A stretch of 64,000 bases of DNA from Cryptomeria japonica (Eukaryota > Streptophyta > Pinopsida > Cupressales > Cupressaceae). Positions 1-12,072 of this stretch are shown here, piece after piece. Within the stretch, counting starts at the first letter, position 1. Each line of letters begins with the position of its first letter. The position numbers were made by a program, and so were the translations under genes. Where the stretch lies: NCBI RefSeq assembly GCF_030272615.1, contig NC_081412.1, forward strand, positions 342,045,870 to 342,109,869. The letters run 5' to 3'. The notes under the pieces were generated by a model that saw nothing but the letters and a program-made list of their open reading frames with translations, had not been told where the DNA came from and ran no database searches.

Positions 1-600
1 TTGTAATTAATTGTAAAATCTTTTGTAAGCTGATATGGTGGATTGTAATATGAATCATATATGTATGAGATCATTGTAGAGCATTTAGGAGATAATATAG
101 AAGGCGATTGATAAATGGAATATAGTAGACCTAATGTGCGAGTTATTAGGTTAAGGGTTTATGTATGTAGCAGAGCTTAAACTAGTATTGAATCTGGCAT
201 AGAAGATGTTGATCTGAAGTAGTACAAGGCATTGGATTAGTATAATCCATTTTGTAAGTCAGTGTGACTTCTTTTGTAACTAAGCAGTGAGCTCTAGGCA
301 CTTGGCCTTCCTACATGTGCAGGCCCCTATTGTAAGCAGTTTTATTCTCTTATTGGCCAGTAAGTGAATATTGTGGGTCACAACTCCCACCGAGGTTTTT
401 CCCACACCGGGTTTCCTCGTTAAATATTGTGTTATGGTGTGCTTTTCATGTTGTGGTTGTTATTCTTATTTACTACATTATTTCTAGTTTACCGGTACAC
501 AGTTTTAATATGTTTTTCATGTTATAAGTGGAGAGAATTATATAACCGATCAGATATTGATTCACCCCGCCCCCTCTCAGTATCTTTGGGAATCCTAAAA
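1..600 (+). repeat. Copia-type LTR, 3' portion (left end outside window)
   Basis: This is the 3' part of an LTR. It carries the block shared by the other Copia-type LTRs here: a GAGCTCTAGGCA motif near 290, then GTGGGTCACAACTCCCACC and a GGTTTTTCCC / GGTTTCCTCGT pair at about 374-420, then a C-rich stretch and CTCTCAGTATCTTTGGGA near 575-592. The closest relatives in the window are the minus-strand LTRs at 37763-38555 and 43615-44390, which end with the same CTCTCAGTATCTTTGGGA block. No primer-binding site follows position 600, so it is probably a solo LTR or the 3' LTR of an element lying to the left. The 3' end appears as AATCCTAAAA where the relative has AATCCTAACA. Confidence 0.75.
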
Positions 601-602
601 AG

Positions 603-3014
603 TTAGCAGAACAAGAGCTTCAGGATTTAAACTTAAAGGAGTATGACCATGCTAGGGAGTTCTATGATCCATACGAGAAAATTAAACAAGATATGCCTAA
701 GGCATATGAGGGTCACATGCCTAGCTTGAAGGACTTTTGGGCCAACCTGCAAGATAGTTTTGAGGTTAGGGAGAAGAACTATAACAGATTATTTGTGCCA
801 TAGGTAAGAGATTTTGGGATTGAGACTAACCTCCCTAAAGACGTGATGGATGATGGAGAGTTACTTGATCCAGTTTATAGAGAATCAGGGATAGATAAGA
901 GGCCCCTCTCCCCAGTAAAATGGTCTGCAAGTGAAGATACAAATATGGAGAAGATATCCCAGGTGGTCATCAAAAGGACTAAAAAATGGTTATGCCAGAG
1001 GGTAAGGCCCAGTGTCTCAAAGACAAAACAAAAGGAATCCACTTCAGGGGTACCTTAGTCAAGAGGCCATAAGGAGTATGCTCGAAAGACAAGGTCAACC
1101 TCAAGGCAAAATACGTCCACTGCCCCAGGTGAAGAAGAAAAGCCTCAAGAGAGCACTGAAAACTTATTGAAGAAACTCCAAGAGAAGATGAGGGAGTCCG
1201 AACTATTGAAAAAGGCTACAGACCTAGGAGTGACCGATGGATTAGGAGCAGTACCACTGGCCAAAGTTCTTCCACCAAGGATGGCTATAGGGAGCATTGA
1301 AGGAGAGGGTACCCAAGAACAAGAAGAGAACATAGAAGCTACTGAGGAGATACCCGCTCAGCCACCTGCGACAGATGCCATAAATGCTCCAGGCACCACT
1401 GCTCCTACACCACCATTAGTCAATATATCCGTAGGACAACCCGGAGTGCAAGGCTTCACATCTACCCATGAAGGAATGAAAGTTAGAAACATCGAGTCTG
1501 ATTTTGATCAGGAAGAAGAGGATCTTGAGCAACAACGACCACTAGAAGGCAAACAAGAAGGGGGTGAGGCAGAAGACATATTGAATGAGAGATTGATTCT
1601 AAATCCTCAAGATCAAGAGGACCTTCTTAAGGATATAGCAGTCGGGCAAGGGAAAACAGAGCCAGGTGATGAAGAAATGGCATTCAATGAAGAGGTCAAT
1701 GGAAAACTAGAAGATTTTCACAAACAACAAACTCTCCAAGCCAATTTAGCTCATCAAGTTATACCACCTCAAGACCCTGGGCAAATGGAAGCAGAGGAGA
1801 AGGCAGAGGTTCATGTCATAACTGCAGATGTAGTGTCACATCACGGTGATAAAGATGTAGATATACCACAATGGTTGGAGTTTACCTTCGAGAAGAAAAA
1901 GAGAAAAGCAAAACTCCCAAAGGTCACTCTACAACAAGTAATAACTAAGGAACCACCAAAGGATAAAAAGCTAAAAACCATCCATCATTTGTCAAAAACA
2001 GATTCTAGTGAGGTGATTGCAGCTATGGCAGTTCCACATGAAGTTGAAGGACAGGTTTCTCCCAAGTATCAAATATCCTAGGTAAATTTGGGTAAGCAAA
2101 CCAAGTGGGGAGAGCTAGATACTTTGGAACTAGCCTCAAGTGTTGTCAGAGGGCGCGTTGAACAGGAGCACACCTCAAATATGGAGTTTAAGGCACAAAT
2201 TGTGCAATATAAATAGCTCTTGATCAAAATGAGTAAACCTCTAGACTCTTATAGAGCTGATGGCCTACATTCAACCTCATCACTACTAGAGGGAGAATTA
2301 AAGGCACTAGTAGAGGTGAGATGAGTGGCTGCTTCCGCCAAATCTTAGACCCAGGTAAATGCGGCTAAGATTAGGATGTTCTTACAAAATACAGTAGAAA
2401 TATATCGTAAGGCGGTACAGGCAGGTGGAGCTTTGGAAACCTGCTCCACACAATGGGAGCGGAAGGCAAACACTTTCAATAAACAATTCTGAGTTTTGAA
2501 AAGGATACTGTGGCTAGGAGAAAAGATGGTAATAAAAGAAGACCTCTTAGGAGGTGATAGCTATAAAAACTTACAGTCCTATGTATACATTTTGGAGATG
2601 AAGATTGAAATGTTTCAGCAGTATATCAAGGATATGACTGAGATTCGGGACCCCCTCCTCAGGGAAATTTTGTCATACGAGAGTTTTGTAACGAATATAC
2701 AGGGACCTTTTGGCTTCAGAATAACTGATATAGGAATAATGGACCAACAACAAGTTTTGAATTAGTGGGATGCATATGAGGCACAACACCTAGGACCCGC
2801 GGCCCAGTTTGATGTCGCCCTTATGGACAGATATGCATATCTGATTACTTAATGTCAGGAGGTGGCGGACATAGTGAAGGAGTTAGAGGAATAGGGAGCA
2901 CATGCGGATGAGGTTTTGAAGAAGTATAAATTTAGAATTAAGCATGTAGCTAATCCTCCAGTCCAAGCAGTTGCATGTATAATTGAAAATTATAAAGCTT
3001 TTACCAAGAAATAA
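603..3014 (+). pseudogene. Decayed 803-codon unknown reading frame
   Basis: A single frame can be followed from the LTR edge at about 603 to a stop at 3012-3014. It is broken by ten internal stop codons (for example 801-803, 1056-1058 and 2079-2081) but by no frameshift. The start is missing, probably lost beyond the LTR. The product would be acidic and low in complexity. The first 200 residues are charged, with a basic stretch near 980-1010; residues about 200-490 are rich in Glu, Gln and Pro; the last 300 look like coiled coil. I do not recognise a domain. It resembles in style the charged C-terminal halves of the ORF2 proteins at 15931-18833 and 42127-38909, so it may be the tail of a related pol-less LTR element, but this is an inference. 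Confidence 0.5.
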
Positions 3015-3998
3015 GGCAAAGCTTTAGTTTTGTATTTTTGAGCTGCAACTCCTACTCAAGTTCCAATTTTCAAAGAAATTTTGCATGATTACGAAAACGT
3101 GGCTCACCCAGCAGGGTCTTCATAGTGCTTATGAAATCCCTAGTTTGTAGTTATTAAGTGGAGTGTCAAGGCATAAACTTGCAAGTTAACTATGACTCCT
3201 ACTTTCAGTTCTTAATTTAGGATAGGGTTATTTCCTAGATAGTAGGGTAAAGAACTTCTATAAATTGAGAAGTTAGATTCATTTGTAGGGGTCCCAAATT
3301 GATGATTTGTGGCCTAATTAGAGGATTTTAGAATATTTTACAGATTGATTAAGAAGTTTGAGTTATTATGTTACACATTCATGGAGATTAATATGAAAAG
3401 CAGCTTGTAGATTGCCTGATCTACGTTTATATTCTACCAAATTGTTCTGTGTAATCTGGTAACGTCTATTATTTTGAGTTAGCAACGTGGTTTAATATTT
3501 TTTGTCTATCACTCTATGAATCATATTGTGCACGTCAGTGGTGTATGAGAACTATTGTGATAGGCCATATTGTTGATAATTTTATTTCCATAGACTTGTG
3601 AAATTGATGATTTTGCAGGTTTTCTGGAGGTCTATTTTTGAATGCTAACTTGGATAATATTTGATAATTGCTTGGATTGCAGGGAACTAACTGATTAGTT
3701 CATTAAGTTGTCATTATATTGGTCTTTATTGTTATTTTCTTGTTCCCCTTTATGCTTCACATTTTATTTCCTAGATAATCTTAAACCATAAAAATACAAA
3801 AAGAGAAGAAGTGCAGTTATCCATAACCAGCGAGATTTAGTTCTAACCAATAGGCCCCCTTTACAGGTATAATCACATCAACCATTGAGCTACCCATCAC
3901 CATCGAGACCTGACTATAGAGACCTTGGAGTAGTGAGTTCTTCCAGACTCGTTACTTTTTAGGAGAGGTGGTGAGTGTTTGCATAAACTACCTGACTG
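3015..3998. other. No gene recognised
   Basis: AT-rich sequence between the decayed frame and the Copia remnant. I see no long reading frame, LTR boundary, primer-binding site or tandem repeat. It may be the untranslated 3' part of the element carrying the upstream frame. Confidence 0.4.
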
Positions 3999-4565
3999 TT
4001 GGTGAGTGTGTCAAAACACCCGTCAACAGGTACTAGTTTGGGTTTTAAATTTGGGCCAAGTTCAATCACTTGTGATAATAAATCACTACATGCCATATTC
4101 AAACCTAAAAGAAAAGGTGTAGATTTAGATGGTCAAGTAAAGCACTACAAAACTTCTCAAAATCCTTTTCAGTCTGATCAGAAATTCTCATTCAAAAGGA
4201 TAGATCCAAATATGCATGCAAGAGGTCACATGAATATGATCAAAATTTCATCATTTGCTTGTAAAGGTTTCCTTGCAGATTTAACTCATATTTTGTTGGT
4301 CATTACTTCTATTGTAATCAATTTGAAAATAGAATGAATGACCTGAAAAATTGCTTTGAGAAGGTATTCTAGATTTGGTTTTGGAAATTATTTTTATAGA
4401 AAAAATAGTCTAAGATGTTTCAATTGCAATAAAATTGGTCATGTGAGGAAATTTTGCATGTGTATGGATGGAAAGAAAAATGAAAAACATATTGTTGATC
4501 CCGAGAAGAGCATGAAAATTCAAAAATTAGGCATAAAGACAATCAAGATTTGGAAACCAAGGTGA
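3999..4565 (+). pseudogene. gag: Copia gag remnant with CCHC zinc knuckle
   Basis: Two in-phase pieces (3999-4337 and 4356-4565) separated by stops. The second holds a well-formed retroviral-type knuckle, CFNCNKIGHVRKFC, at about 4417-4458, followed by a basic linker ending in a Trp-Lys-Pro run typical of the stretch before Copia protease. A second, upstream knuckle normally present in this group seems eroded near 4240-4300. The N-terminal capsid region is missing. In an intact element gag packages the RNA in virus-like particles in the cytoplasm; this piece is only a fossil. Confidence 0.75.
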
Positions 4566-4619
4566 GAAGAAATATTCGTGTCTTTGTTTGTTCAAGAAGC
4601 CTTTCATATAGAATAGAAA

Positions 4620-5122
4620 GATCTATGTGTGATAGATAGCAGTTTCTCAAACCTCATGACTTGTGATAGGAAGAATTTTACTAAATTGGATAGTTATGAA
4701 GGCAGTTCTATGAGTTTTGGTGATGATTCCTCTAGACAGATTAAAGGTGTTCTCTACTATTGAATGAAAATATGCCTATTCATGATTTATACTTTCTTAA
4801 AGGTCTAAAACATAACCTCCTAAGTGTTAGCCAAATTTGTGATAATGGCTATAATGTGTTGTTTAATGATCAAGGTTGTGAGATAAAAAGAAAAACAAGG
4901 AAGTTGGTTGCAGCAGGTAAAAGAACCAAGAGAAATGTTTACAATCTAAAAGATATCACTATATTTTTCTTATTAGAGGAAGGATGGTTATGGCACAAAA
5001 GACTTGGGCACTTCAACTTTGACAATCTAGTCAAGGTGAGAAAACATCACAACTTGAGAGATATGCCACTCATTCATAAACCGATTAATAGTGTTTGTGA
5101 GGGATGTCAACATGGAAAATAA
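4620..5122 (+). pseudogene. pol: Copia protease and GAG-pre-integrase remnant
   Basis: The aspartic protease site is visible as VIDSSFSNLMT at about 4631-4663, where the family has Asp-Ser-Gly; the Gly is replaced by Ser, so the active site is damaged. From 4760 the frame gives the GAG-pre-integrase domain, with LKGLKHNLLSVSQICD, then WLWHKRLGHFNFDNL (about 4987-5031, the HHCC His pair region) and CEGCQHGK (5098-5121, the Cys pair). It lies in a different phase from gag and from integrase, so there is at least one frameshift on either side. Confidence 0.8.
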
Positions 5123-5783
5123 ACAAAGATAAGTTTTACTTCAAAAGAGAATTCATCTACTAAACCTTTACAACGTATTCACACTAATTTATGTGGTCCT
5201 ACTAGAAAAAGGTCAATCAATGGGGAAAATTATTTTTATGCTTCTTGTAGATGATTATACCCGAATGACTTGGATAACATTCTTGAGACATAAATCTGAA
5301 GCTTTTGAGAAGTTTAAGGTGTTTAGAAAAATTGTGGAGAAAGAATCATATATGAAGATAAAGTGCTTGAGGTTAGATAAGGGTGGAGAGTATACTTCAA
5401 AAGAATTTGAGGATTATTGTGAACAAAATGGGATCAAGAGACAATATGTTGTTGGAAAAACACCTCAACAAAATTGGGTGGTAGAGTGGAAAAATAGGAT
5501 AGTAAAGGAGATGGTTAGAGCAATGTTGGATGAGGCCAACTTACTTGATATGTATTGGAAGGAAGTTGTCCATATAGAAACATACACATTGAATAAAGCT
5601 CAATTGAGGGTCAAAACCAAGTATACTCCATATGAGTTGTGGTTTGGTAAGTCTACATCTATTAAGCACTTTAGATTTTTTGGTAGAAAATGCTTTATTC
5701 AGAGACATGATGAAAACTTGAGAATTTTTGAATCACACTGTGACGAGGGTATTTTTCAGGATATTCCTCACAAAGGCATATAG
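5123..5783 (+). pseudogene. pol: Copia integrase core remnant
   Basis: This rve-type integrase core inserts element cDNA into the genome in intact relatives. The first catalytic Asp lies in LLVDDYTRMTWI (about 5238-5273), the second in CLRLDKGGEYTS (about 5364-5400), and the Glu in TPQQNWVVEWKNR (about 5460-5498). Two normally invariant positions are changed: SDNGGE reads LDKGGE, and QNGVVERKNR reads QNWVVEWKNR. The three acidic residues survive, but the Gly and Arg changes make activity unlikely. A frameshift separates it from the pre-integrase part, and the frame ends at 5783. The spacer to 6170 is acidic linker with stops. Confidence 0.85.
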
Positions 5784-6170
5784 GTTAACAAAATATTGAA
5801 AAGGATTATTGAAAGTGCTCATGTTAAAGTTAATGAGAAGGTGCAGGTTGATAAAGGTAACATTGAAGAAGTTAAAAAGGAAGATTTTGAATCAAAATAT
5901 AAAGTTGAAATAGAAGCATCTAAAGAAGAAAAATAGATAACAAATGAATCATTGGAGACAACAAGCAAACTAGCTCCTATAGCAGAAAAGTTAGGATCAA
6001 AAACTCCATCAAAGACATTGACAAAATACCATCCACAAGAACAAATTATTGGTGACAAAGAGGCAGATATACAAACAAGGAGAAAGACTGCAAACTGAGA
6101 TGAGAAGGATGATTTGTTTTATTATCAACAATAGAACCTAAAAAACTATATTGAGGCTACTACTGATGAG

Positions 6171-7667
6171 TTTTGGATTAAAGCTATGGAAGAGGAGCTA
6201 GGGAAGATTGAAAAGAATAAAAATTTGGAACTAGTCCCTAGGCCTGAAGATAAAAATGTAATAGGAGAAAAATGGGTCTTTAGAAACAAGATGGATGAGA
6301 ATGGAAAGAGTGTAAGGAATAAATCTAGGCTTGTATGTAAAGGGTACTCTCAAATTTAAGGTATTGATTTCAATGAAACATTTGCCCTTGTGGCTAGACT
6401 TCAAGCAATTAGGATTTTCTTATCTTTTTTAGTTTGTAAGAACTTTAAAATGTATCAAATGGATGTTAAAATAACATTCCTCAATGGGTATCTTGATGAA
6501 AAAGTGTTTATGGAATATCCTGAAGGTTTCCAATGCAAAGAGAATCCTAACTTTGTTTACAGGTTGAAAAAGGCCCTTTATGGCTTAAAACAGGCCCCTA
6601 GAGCATGGTACTCTAGGTTGGATAAGTACCTTGTGGAAAATGGTTTCACAAGAGGAGTGGACAATAATCTATATGTCAAGGTGAAAGGTGATGATGTCCT
6701 TGTGGTAATTGTTTATGTAGATTACATTGTGTTTGGTTGTAACAATGATGGCATGAGAAAAATGTTTTCAAAACTTATTCAATCTGAGTTTGAAATGTCT
6801 ATGCGAGGAGAGTTGTCCTATTTCCTTGGATTGTGATTATCACACTTAGATAAAGGTGTCTTTCTATCTCAAACTAAGTATGCAAAAGAAATGCTCAAAA
6901 AATTGCACATGGAAGAGTGTAAACCAGTTGGCACACCAATGGTGATAGGTTGCAAGTTAAGTAAGTTTGATGAATCATTGAATGTGGATCAAGCTGAATA
7001 TAGATCAATGGTTGGTAGTCTACTTTACCTTATAGCATCCAGGCCTAACATTATGCAATTTCTTGGTTTAGTTGCAAGATATCAGTCCTCTCCTAAAGAG
7101 TCTCATGTTAATGTAATTAAAAGAACCTTTAGGTACATCAAAGAGACATTGAACTATTGCTTATGGTATCCTAGGCATAATGATTTTACTTTTAGTATTT
7201 ATACTAACTCTGATTGGGAAGGATGCCTTGATGATAGGAAAAGTACTTCAGGTAAAACATTCTATTTAGGTAAGAGACTTGTGTGTTGGTAGAGTAAAAA
7301 ACAAGAATCGATATCTTTGTCAACAACAAAGGCAGAATATATTGTTGTTTGTTTTTGTTGTACTCAACTACTTTGGATGATACAAACTTTGTCTAATATG
7401 AAGGTAAAAGTGTCTAAACCAGTTTTATTTTTTTGTGACAATAGTAGTGCAATTAATATTTCAAAAAATCCATTCATTCAATCATGAAACAAGCATATAG
7501 ATATTAGATATGATTTCTTGATAGAACATGTGTTATATGGTGATGTTGCTTTTGAATATGTTGCAACTACTAGTCAGCTAGTAGACATATTCACAAAATC
7601 CTTGTCCAAGGATGTGTTTGAAAGCTTAAGATAGAAATTAGGGGTCTTACCCATCTCTTCTATCACT
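6171..7667 (+). pseudogene. pol: Copia reverse transcriptase and RNase H remnant
   Basis: RVT_2-type reverse transcriptase followed by a Copia RNase H, one frame from 6171 to about 7667 with several in-frame stops (6357, 6834, 7290, 7485, 7633). Visible motifs are FWIKAMEEE at the start, ARLQAIRIFLSF, QMDVKITFLNGYL (family: DVKTAFLNG), ALYGLKQAPRAWYSRLD at about 6568-6620 and IVYVDYIVFG at 6708-6737. The last is the catalytic YVDD box with the second Asp replaced by Tyr. RNase H shows YTNSDWEGCLDDRKSTSG (about 7201-7254) and TKAEYIV. A dead copy by both stops and catalytic loss. Confidence 0.9.
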
Positions 7668-7942
7668 TAGTTCCTTCACAAGTGGATTGGTTTTAGAGGA
7701 ATTTTTTACTATTTCCTTATTTATTTCCTGAAACCTCTTGTTGCCCCCCATTATCATTGATGTCAAAGGGAGAGATAAGAGTAGTAAATTATTTGGGCAG
7801 TAGTTGAGTTATGCTGATGATTTAGTGGTAGACCTTTGTTGTATATTTTTGTTACAAACTTTTATTGATTGGTATTGGCACCAGTGTGTTGCAGATAGGG
7901 GGAGTTCAAGTACACACATTGGCTATAAATATTGACACCAAT

Positions 7943-7957
7943 GCCAAAGGGGGAGTT
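7943..7957 (+). other. Polypurine tract of the Copia element
   Basis: A purine run AAAGGGGGAG with two following Ts directly precedes the TGTTG start of the 3' LTR. It primes plus-strand DNA synthesis in intact elements. The surrounding words (a GCCAAAGGGGGAG block) recur before the 3' LTRs of the pol-less elements. Confidence 0.75.
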
Positions 7958-9667
7958 TGTTGTCTTTGGCATGTTTTTCATTGATGTCAATAAGTGTAAT
8001 TGAAGAGAAAGATATGTAAGTGACAAAGAAATAGCAATATGTCTTTGTTATGAGTTGGTTGTTGTTATTAAAAGGTGACAGAGGTAAGGCACATATACAT
8101 ATTGATAGCACTTAATTCTACTTCATTCTGATTGCATCAATCAGTTATAAAAAGCATGAATAGAAGTCTCATTGTGTCAAATGTGCATATTGGAGTTGTA
8201 CACATGTTTTCAATATTATCCAGTAGTAGTTAACCAACAAAATTGTTAATACTATATGTCAAATTCAAAAGGATAATGACTTGGTATAGTGTATGTTGTC
8301 TCTAATTCAAATTTCCACACTTTGTCATTATGGCAATAGTAACAATCACAATAACTATGTTGTTAATGATCACTGTAAAGTTTTTTGGACTCAATGTTAA
8401 CTATCTTGGTTATAATAATGATCTTCATGACTGTTATAGTAAGTTACACACTTTAATCTATTATTTGCATTGAAGTTCTATCTCATGTAGCATGGGCAAT
8501 AGGAGGAATAGAGAAAACAACAGAAAAACAAATGACAAAATTTGTCGATATTATTGTAGAAGTTTAGTATCCTAGCAAATGATATTCATTGGTTATCAAT
8601 GACATTTGGAGATATGATCAAAGTTAAATATTTAATTTCATATTTATGCACGGGTTTAAAAGGAAGTTTAAAACATTTAACAACTACTTTTATATTGACA
8701 GTTTTGTAATTGTCCTCTTCCCCATTCGACAGCAAAAACAAACTTTGTGATGTTCAAATTTGGGTGTGTGAATAATGAACAAAAGAGGGAATATTTTTGG
8801 AAGTGTAAGAGTTGTATGTGAGGATATTATAGAACGATTTGTGAAACATAATGTATATTTTCTTTTAATAGAATGCTATTTTAAAATGATTGTTGCAGAA
8901 ATTGATTATGAAAATCAACGTGTTTTAAACATGAGAAGGTGGTTGATTAATATATATGATCATAAGTGATGTAAGCTGCATAGACTATCATTGTCAATTT
9001 TGTTTCTAATTATTATTTATAGTATTTGAGGGTTTGATGACCATATTGAGGGTTTGATAATAGTGTTTTTTTAGTTAAAGCACTCTATACTTTGACATTG
9101 TTTGATTAGTTACAAAGTTTGTTATGAAGATAAGACTATTTGCAATATATGTTAAGAATGATTTGTCATTTTAAAAATTATAGAATATAGATCTGATTTT
9201 TGAGACATTTGAATGTGAATGATTTGAAGAATGGTAGTACATTAGATGTTTTGTATAAAAACAAATTAATCCCCTGAGATATTAATTTTGTGATTATCTA
9301 AGGAGTGAGTGCTTTTTCACTTGGAGTTGGTGCTCCTAGGATAGGGTGTTCTAAATTTATCCAATGAGGCTTGGAGTTGGTGCTCCTAATTTGTAACCAA
9401 TTAATTTTGCAGTGAGGCATATATAAAACTTTTTCATAGTGGTTTTTCACCCTTTGAGGGGTTCCCACTCAAATATTGGTGTCATAGTGTTAAATTTGTA
9501 TCTTAAATCTCTTGGTTGTATTATCCAATGTTGTTGATGTGGTCCTATGATCTTCTACAAATTTTAATATCTTTGTGTTAAAGTTTTTATTGATTAAGAG
9601 TTTTTTTGTTTATATATTTATGACTGATTTGTATCCCCCCTTTCTTAGTGATCCTAGTATTCCAACA
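7958..9667 (+). repeat. 3' LTR of the Copia element
   Basis: Starts TGTTGTCTTTGGCATG after the polypurine tract and ends CCAACA at 9667, about 1.71 kb. A GTGGTTTTTCACCC / GGGGTTCCCACTC pair at about 9438-9470 is the Copia LTR core motif seen in the other LTRs. Short open frames inside it are not supported as genes. Confidence 0.8.
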
Positions 9668-10635
9668 GAGAGGACACGCTAAAATAGGGGCACAAACATG
9701 AGGTGTACATTGGCCTAGTGAAAATTTATGATGCTACATTCAAACCCCACTTTAATGAGAGTATCAACCTATAGAAATAATCATAGTAAAGTAGATGAAG
9801 AGGTGAAAGAGGAGCAATTAGGATCGCAATCACAAGGAGTATAAGACATCACTTATTTTGAGGAACCAATTCCCCATTCTTAGGATCTTAACTCACACAA
9901 TTGCATGCAAGGGAACACAAAACAAGACAAAAAAAGGCAAACAAAGACAAAAGAAAAAGGCAAAAAGACACACAACACAGAAGCTAAAAAACAAAAAACA
10001 AAAAAAAGACCTCAAGTCAACTAGCCGAAGAGACCTCGATATTAAAATATCTCAATCACTAATATCATTCTTGAAAATGTCATCTCAATAACATAAGTGA
10101 TCACATAAAAAGAGAAAGATCATGCATCAAACCATAAACTAAAAATAGCAAATCTTATGATCTCATGGAGAGAAGAAAGAGGGAAGCATGAATACACATT
10201 CTAGTTGTGTTTTTCTAGATGATCCATGAGGAGAGTGAGAGAAGACATGGATACAGATTATAGTTGTTTTTTTCTAGGTGATCCATGTTGGGGAGGAGAG
10301 TCAAAATAGTCTAGCTATGTTTTGCTAGTTCAACTCATCTTGCTATGTGTGCAACTATCTATTTTTAGGTATTCAACATCCCATATAAGAATTTGTTTTT
10401 TCTAATTTTGAGCATGCAACAACCTATCCAAGACATGAAATGAAAATGCAAATGTGTGTCTGGTATTAGGAACATCTCATGTAAGAGTTTGTTTGGTTTG
10501 GTTTCGAGAAGGTATAACCTCGTGTAAGACAAATATTTTCCTGGTTTCAAGGTCATCTCATGTAAGAGTTTATTTTCTCTAATTTTGAGAATGTAAACCC
10601 TATTTAAGATTGTAGGCATCTAAAAATGGTCATAT
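9668..10635. repeat. Unassigned flank with short imperfect tandem repeats
   Basis: No gene recognised. The stretch 9890-10020 is strongly A-rich (a Lys/Gln-coding artefact on the plus strand). Two imperfect copies of a roughly 64-bp unit occur at about 10168-10232 and 10233-10295 (shared words TCTAG and GATCCATG). Three imperfect copies of a roughly 85-bp unit start near 10376, 10471 and 10553 (shared word CATCTCATGTAAGAGTTT). It may belong to the U3 end of the Gypsy LTR that follows. Confidence 0.5.
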
Positions 10636-12072
10636 CTTTTGGTATCATACTTTAACATGTCCACGCTACCTTCTTTTAGGGTTTTACACTTACTAACATT
10701 TCTTCTATGTTACACATTTAATCTTTATCATCTATTAACATTGTGTCATTCTTCTACATTATTTTCCTATCTTGATTTTATCTTCTTCAATTTCAATTAG
10801 GTCCTGTCAATATAAATCTTGATTCTTAATCAATGACTGTGATCAACTTGTCATATCAATTGGATATCAATTTAACCCTAGAATTGGTGTCAATTAGGGT
10901 TTGTCCTAAATATTTGTCAGTGTAGTATCAATCATCCTTTGGTCAATCATCGATTAATTTAGATCAATTTAGGTTATTTTCAATCTTCAATCATCATTCA
11001 TTTATCATTTTTGATTGATTGTCAACGGTCTTTATCAATCTTTATCAAATCAACCTTTTGTTGATTCTTGATTGATTCATCATTGGTCTCAATCAATCAT
11101 CAACCTTTGTCAATTTTTATCAACTAGTCATCGAACCCTTATCAATTATCAGTTATCAAATCAATCATCTTTGTCACTTGTGATTGATTTGTCATTAGTC
11201 TTTATCAATCAATATCGATTTTTAGTCAATTATCTTTTCATCATGATCATCATTATTTGTTTATTGCATTAATTGCATCATGACCTAATTGTAACATAGT
11301 TCATTCTTTTTCTCCTTTATATGGTTTAATAATTGTTGAATTATTAATCCTTTCTAACATCCTCTTTAGGATAAATAAATTTATTCATTTACCCTATGTC
11401 TTATGTAAAAACTAAATTATTTATTTAATTGGCTAATTGTCTTGTTGTGAGAGAAATTACTAAATACAAAAAAACAATTTCTTCCACCTTTTTCTCTCCT
11501 AATCTCTCCCCTAATTTCTCCACTAATTTGGCCCCCCTTTTGTGCTTAATCTTTTTGTAAATCGTGAGCTATTTTGGTCCAATTTGTCATTGATAAATTA
11601 ACATTTTTTCCTCTCCAATTTGTCATAATTAAGAAGCACAAATTTCTCTCAATTTGTCATACCTTTGTCATAGAAATTTGTCATAATTTGTCTCTCAATC
11701 ATGCCAATTGCCTCTGTTTATTGTTCATTCCAATTTGGAATAATTTTGCTCTATAAATTGAGCCTTATTTCAATCATGATTAACAACTACATTTCGATTA
11801 TCCTTACACTGTCCAATTTGCTTCACTATCATCTTGCCATCAATTTATTTCAATACACTTGCTTTGTAGGTGAGATCCACACACATTTAAAGGAGAAAGA
11901 AGAAAAATGGAGGAAAAATGAAGGAGATACATGTGTTGGTTTACATTTCCATTTTAGTACTTCATTTTCATGCCTCTATTGATTGTGTTAGGGGTTAATT
12001 TCATAGAATTTAGCTTTGTGGTTGGCTAGTTTGTGTTATGATTTCCTTATGCCTAATTCCCTATATACATTT
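10636..12072 (+). repeat. Probable 5' LTR of Gypsy copy 1
   Basis: Ends just before a primer-binding-like GGTGAACCTGACATGAA, which corresponds to GGTGAACCCAACGTGAA after the clear LTR at 59123-60553. It has a TATA-like CTCTATAAATTGAG at about 11749-11762 in the place of CCTATAAATAGAGC in the other copy, and a following AGGAGAAAGAAG-type purine region. The 5' boundary is a guess. The U3 part holds degenerate repeats of TTATCAATC-type words (10830-11240) and about six AATTTGTCAT repeats (11580-11700). Confidence 0.55.
11749..11762 (+). promoter_or_regulatory. Candidate TATA box of Gypsy LTR copy 1
   Basis: CTCTATAAATTGAG lies about 320 bp before the LTR end, at the same relative place as CCTATAAATAGAGC in the second Gypsy LTR. 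Placement by analogy only. Confidence 0.4.

Larger units (their letters stand above)
3999..9667 (+). mobile_element. Ty1/Copia retrotransposon, 5'-truncated
   Basis: A Copia-order internal region (gag zinc knuckle, protease, integrase, reverse transcriptase, RNase H) is followed by a polypurine tract and a 3' LTR at 7958-9667. No 5' LTR or primer-binding site is visible upstream, and the left boundary is approximate. All coding parts carry stops or frameshifts, so the copy cannot act on its own. It is the only element in the window with recognisable pol and thus represents the kind of autonomous machinery that the pol-less elements would need. Confidence 0.9.

Noticed and set aside
3963-3970. 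GAGAG near 3963 as a partner target duplication for GAGAG after the Copia 3' LTR at 9668
   Set aside because: The 5' LTR is absent, so a preserved duplication is unlikely; the word is too simple to count.
8775-8969. 64-codon open frame inside the Copia 3' LTR
   Set aside because: Lies in LTR sequence and matches no protein pattern.
9858-10091. Lys/Gln-rich 77-codon frame
   Set aside because: An A-rich low-complexity stretch in non-coding repeat; no start context or homolog recognised.
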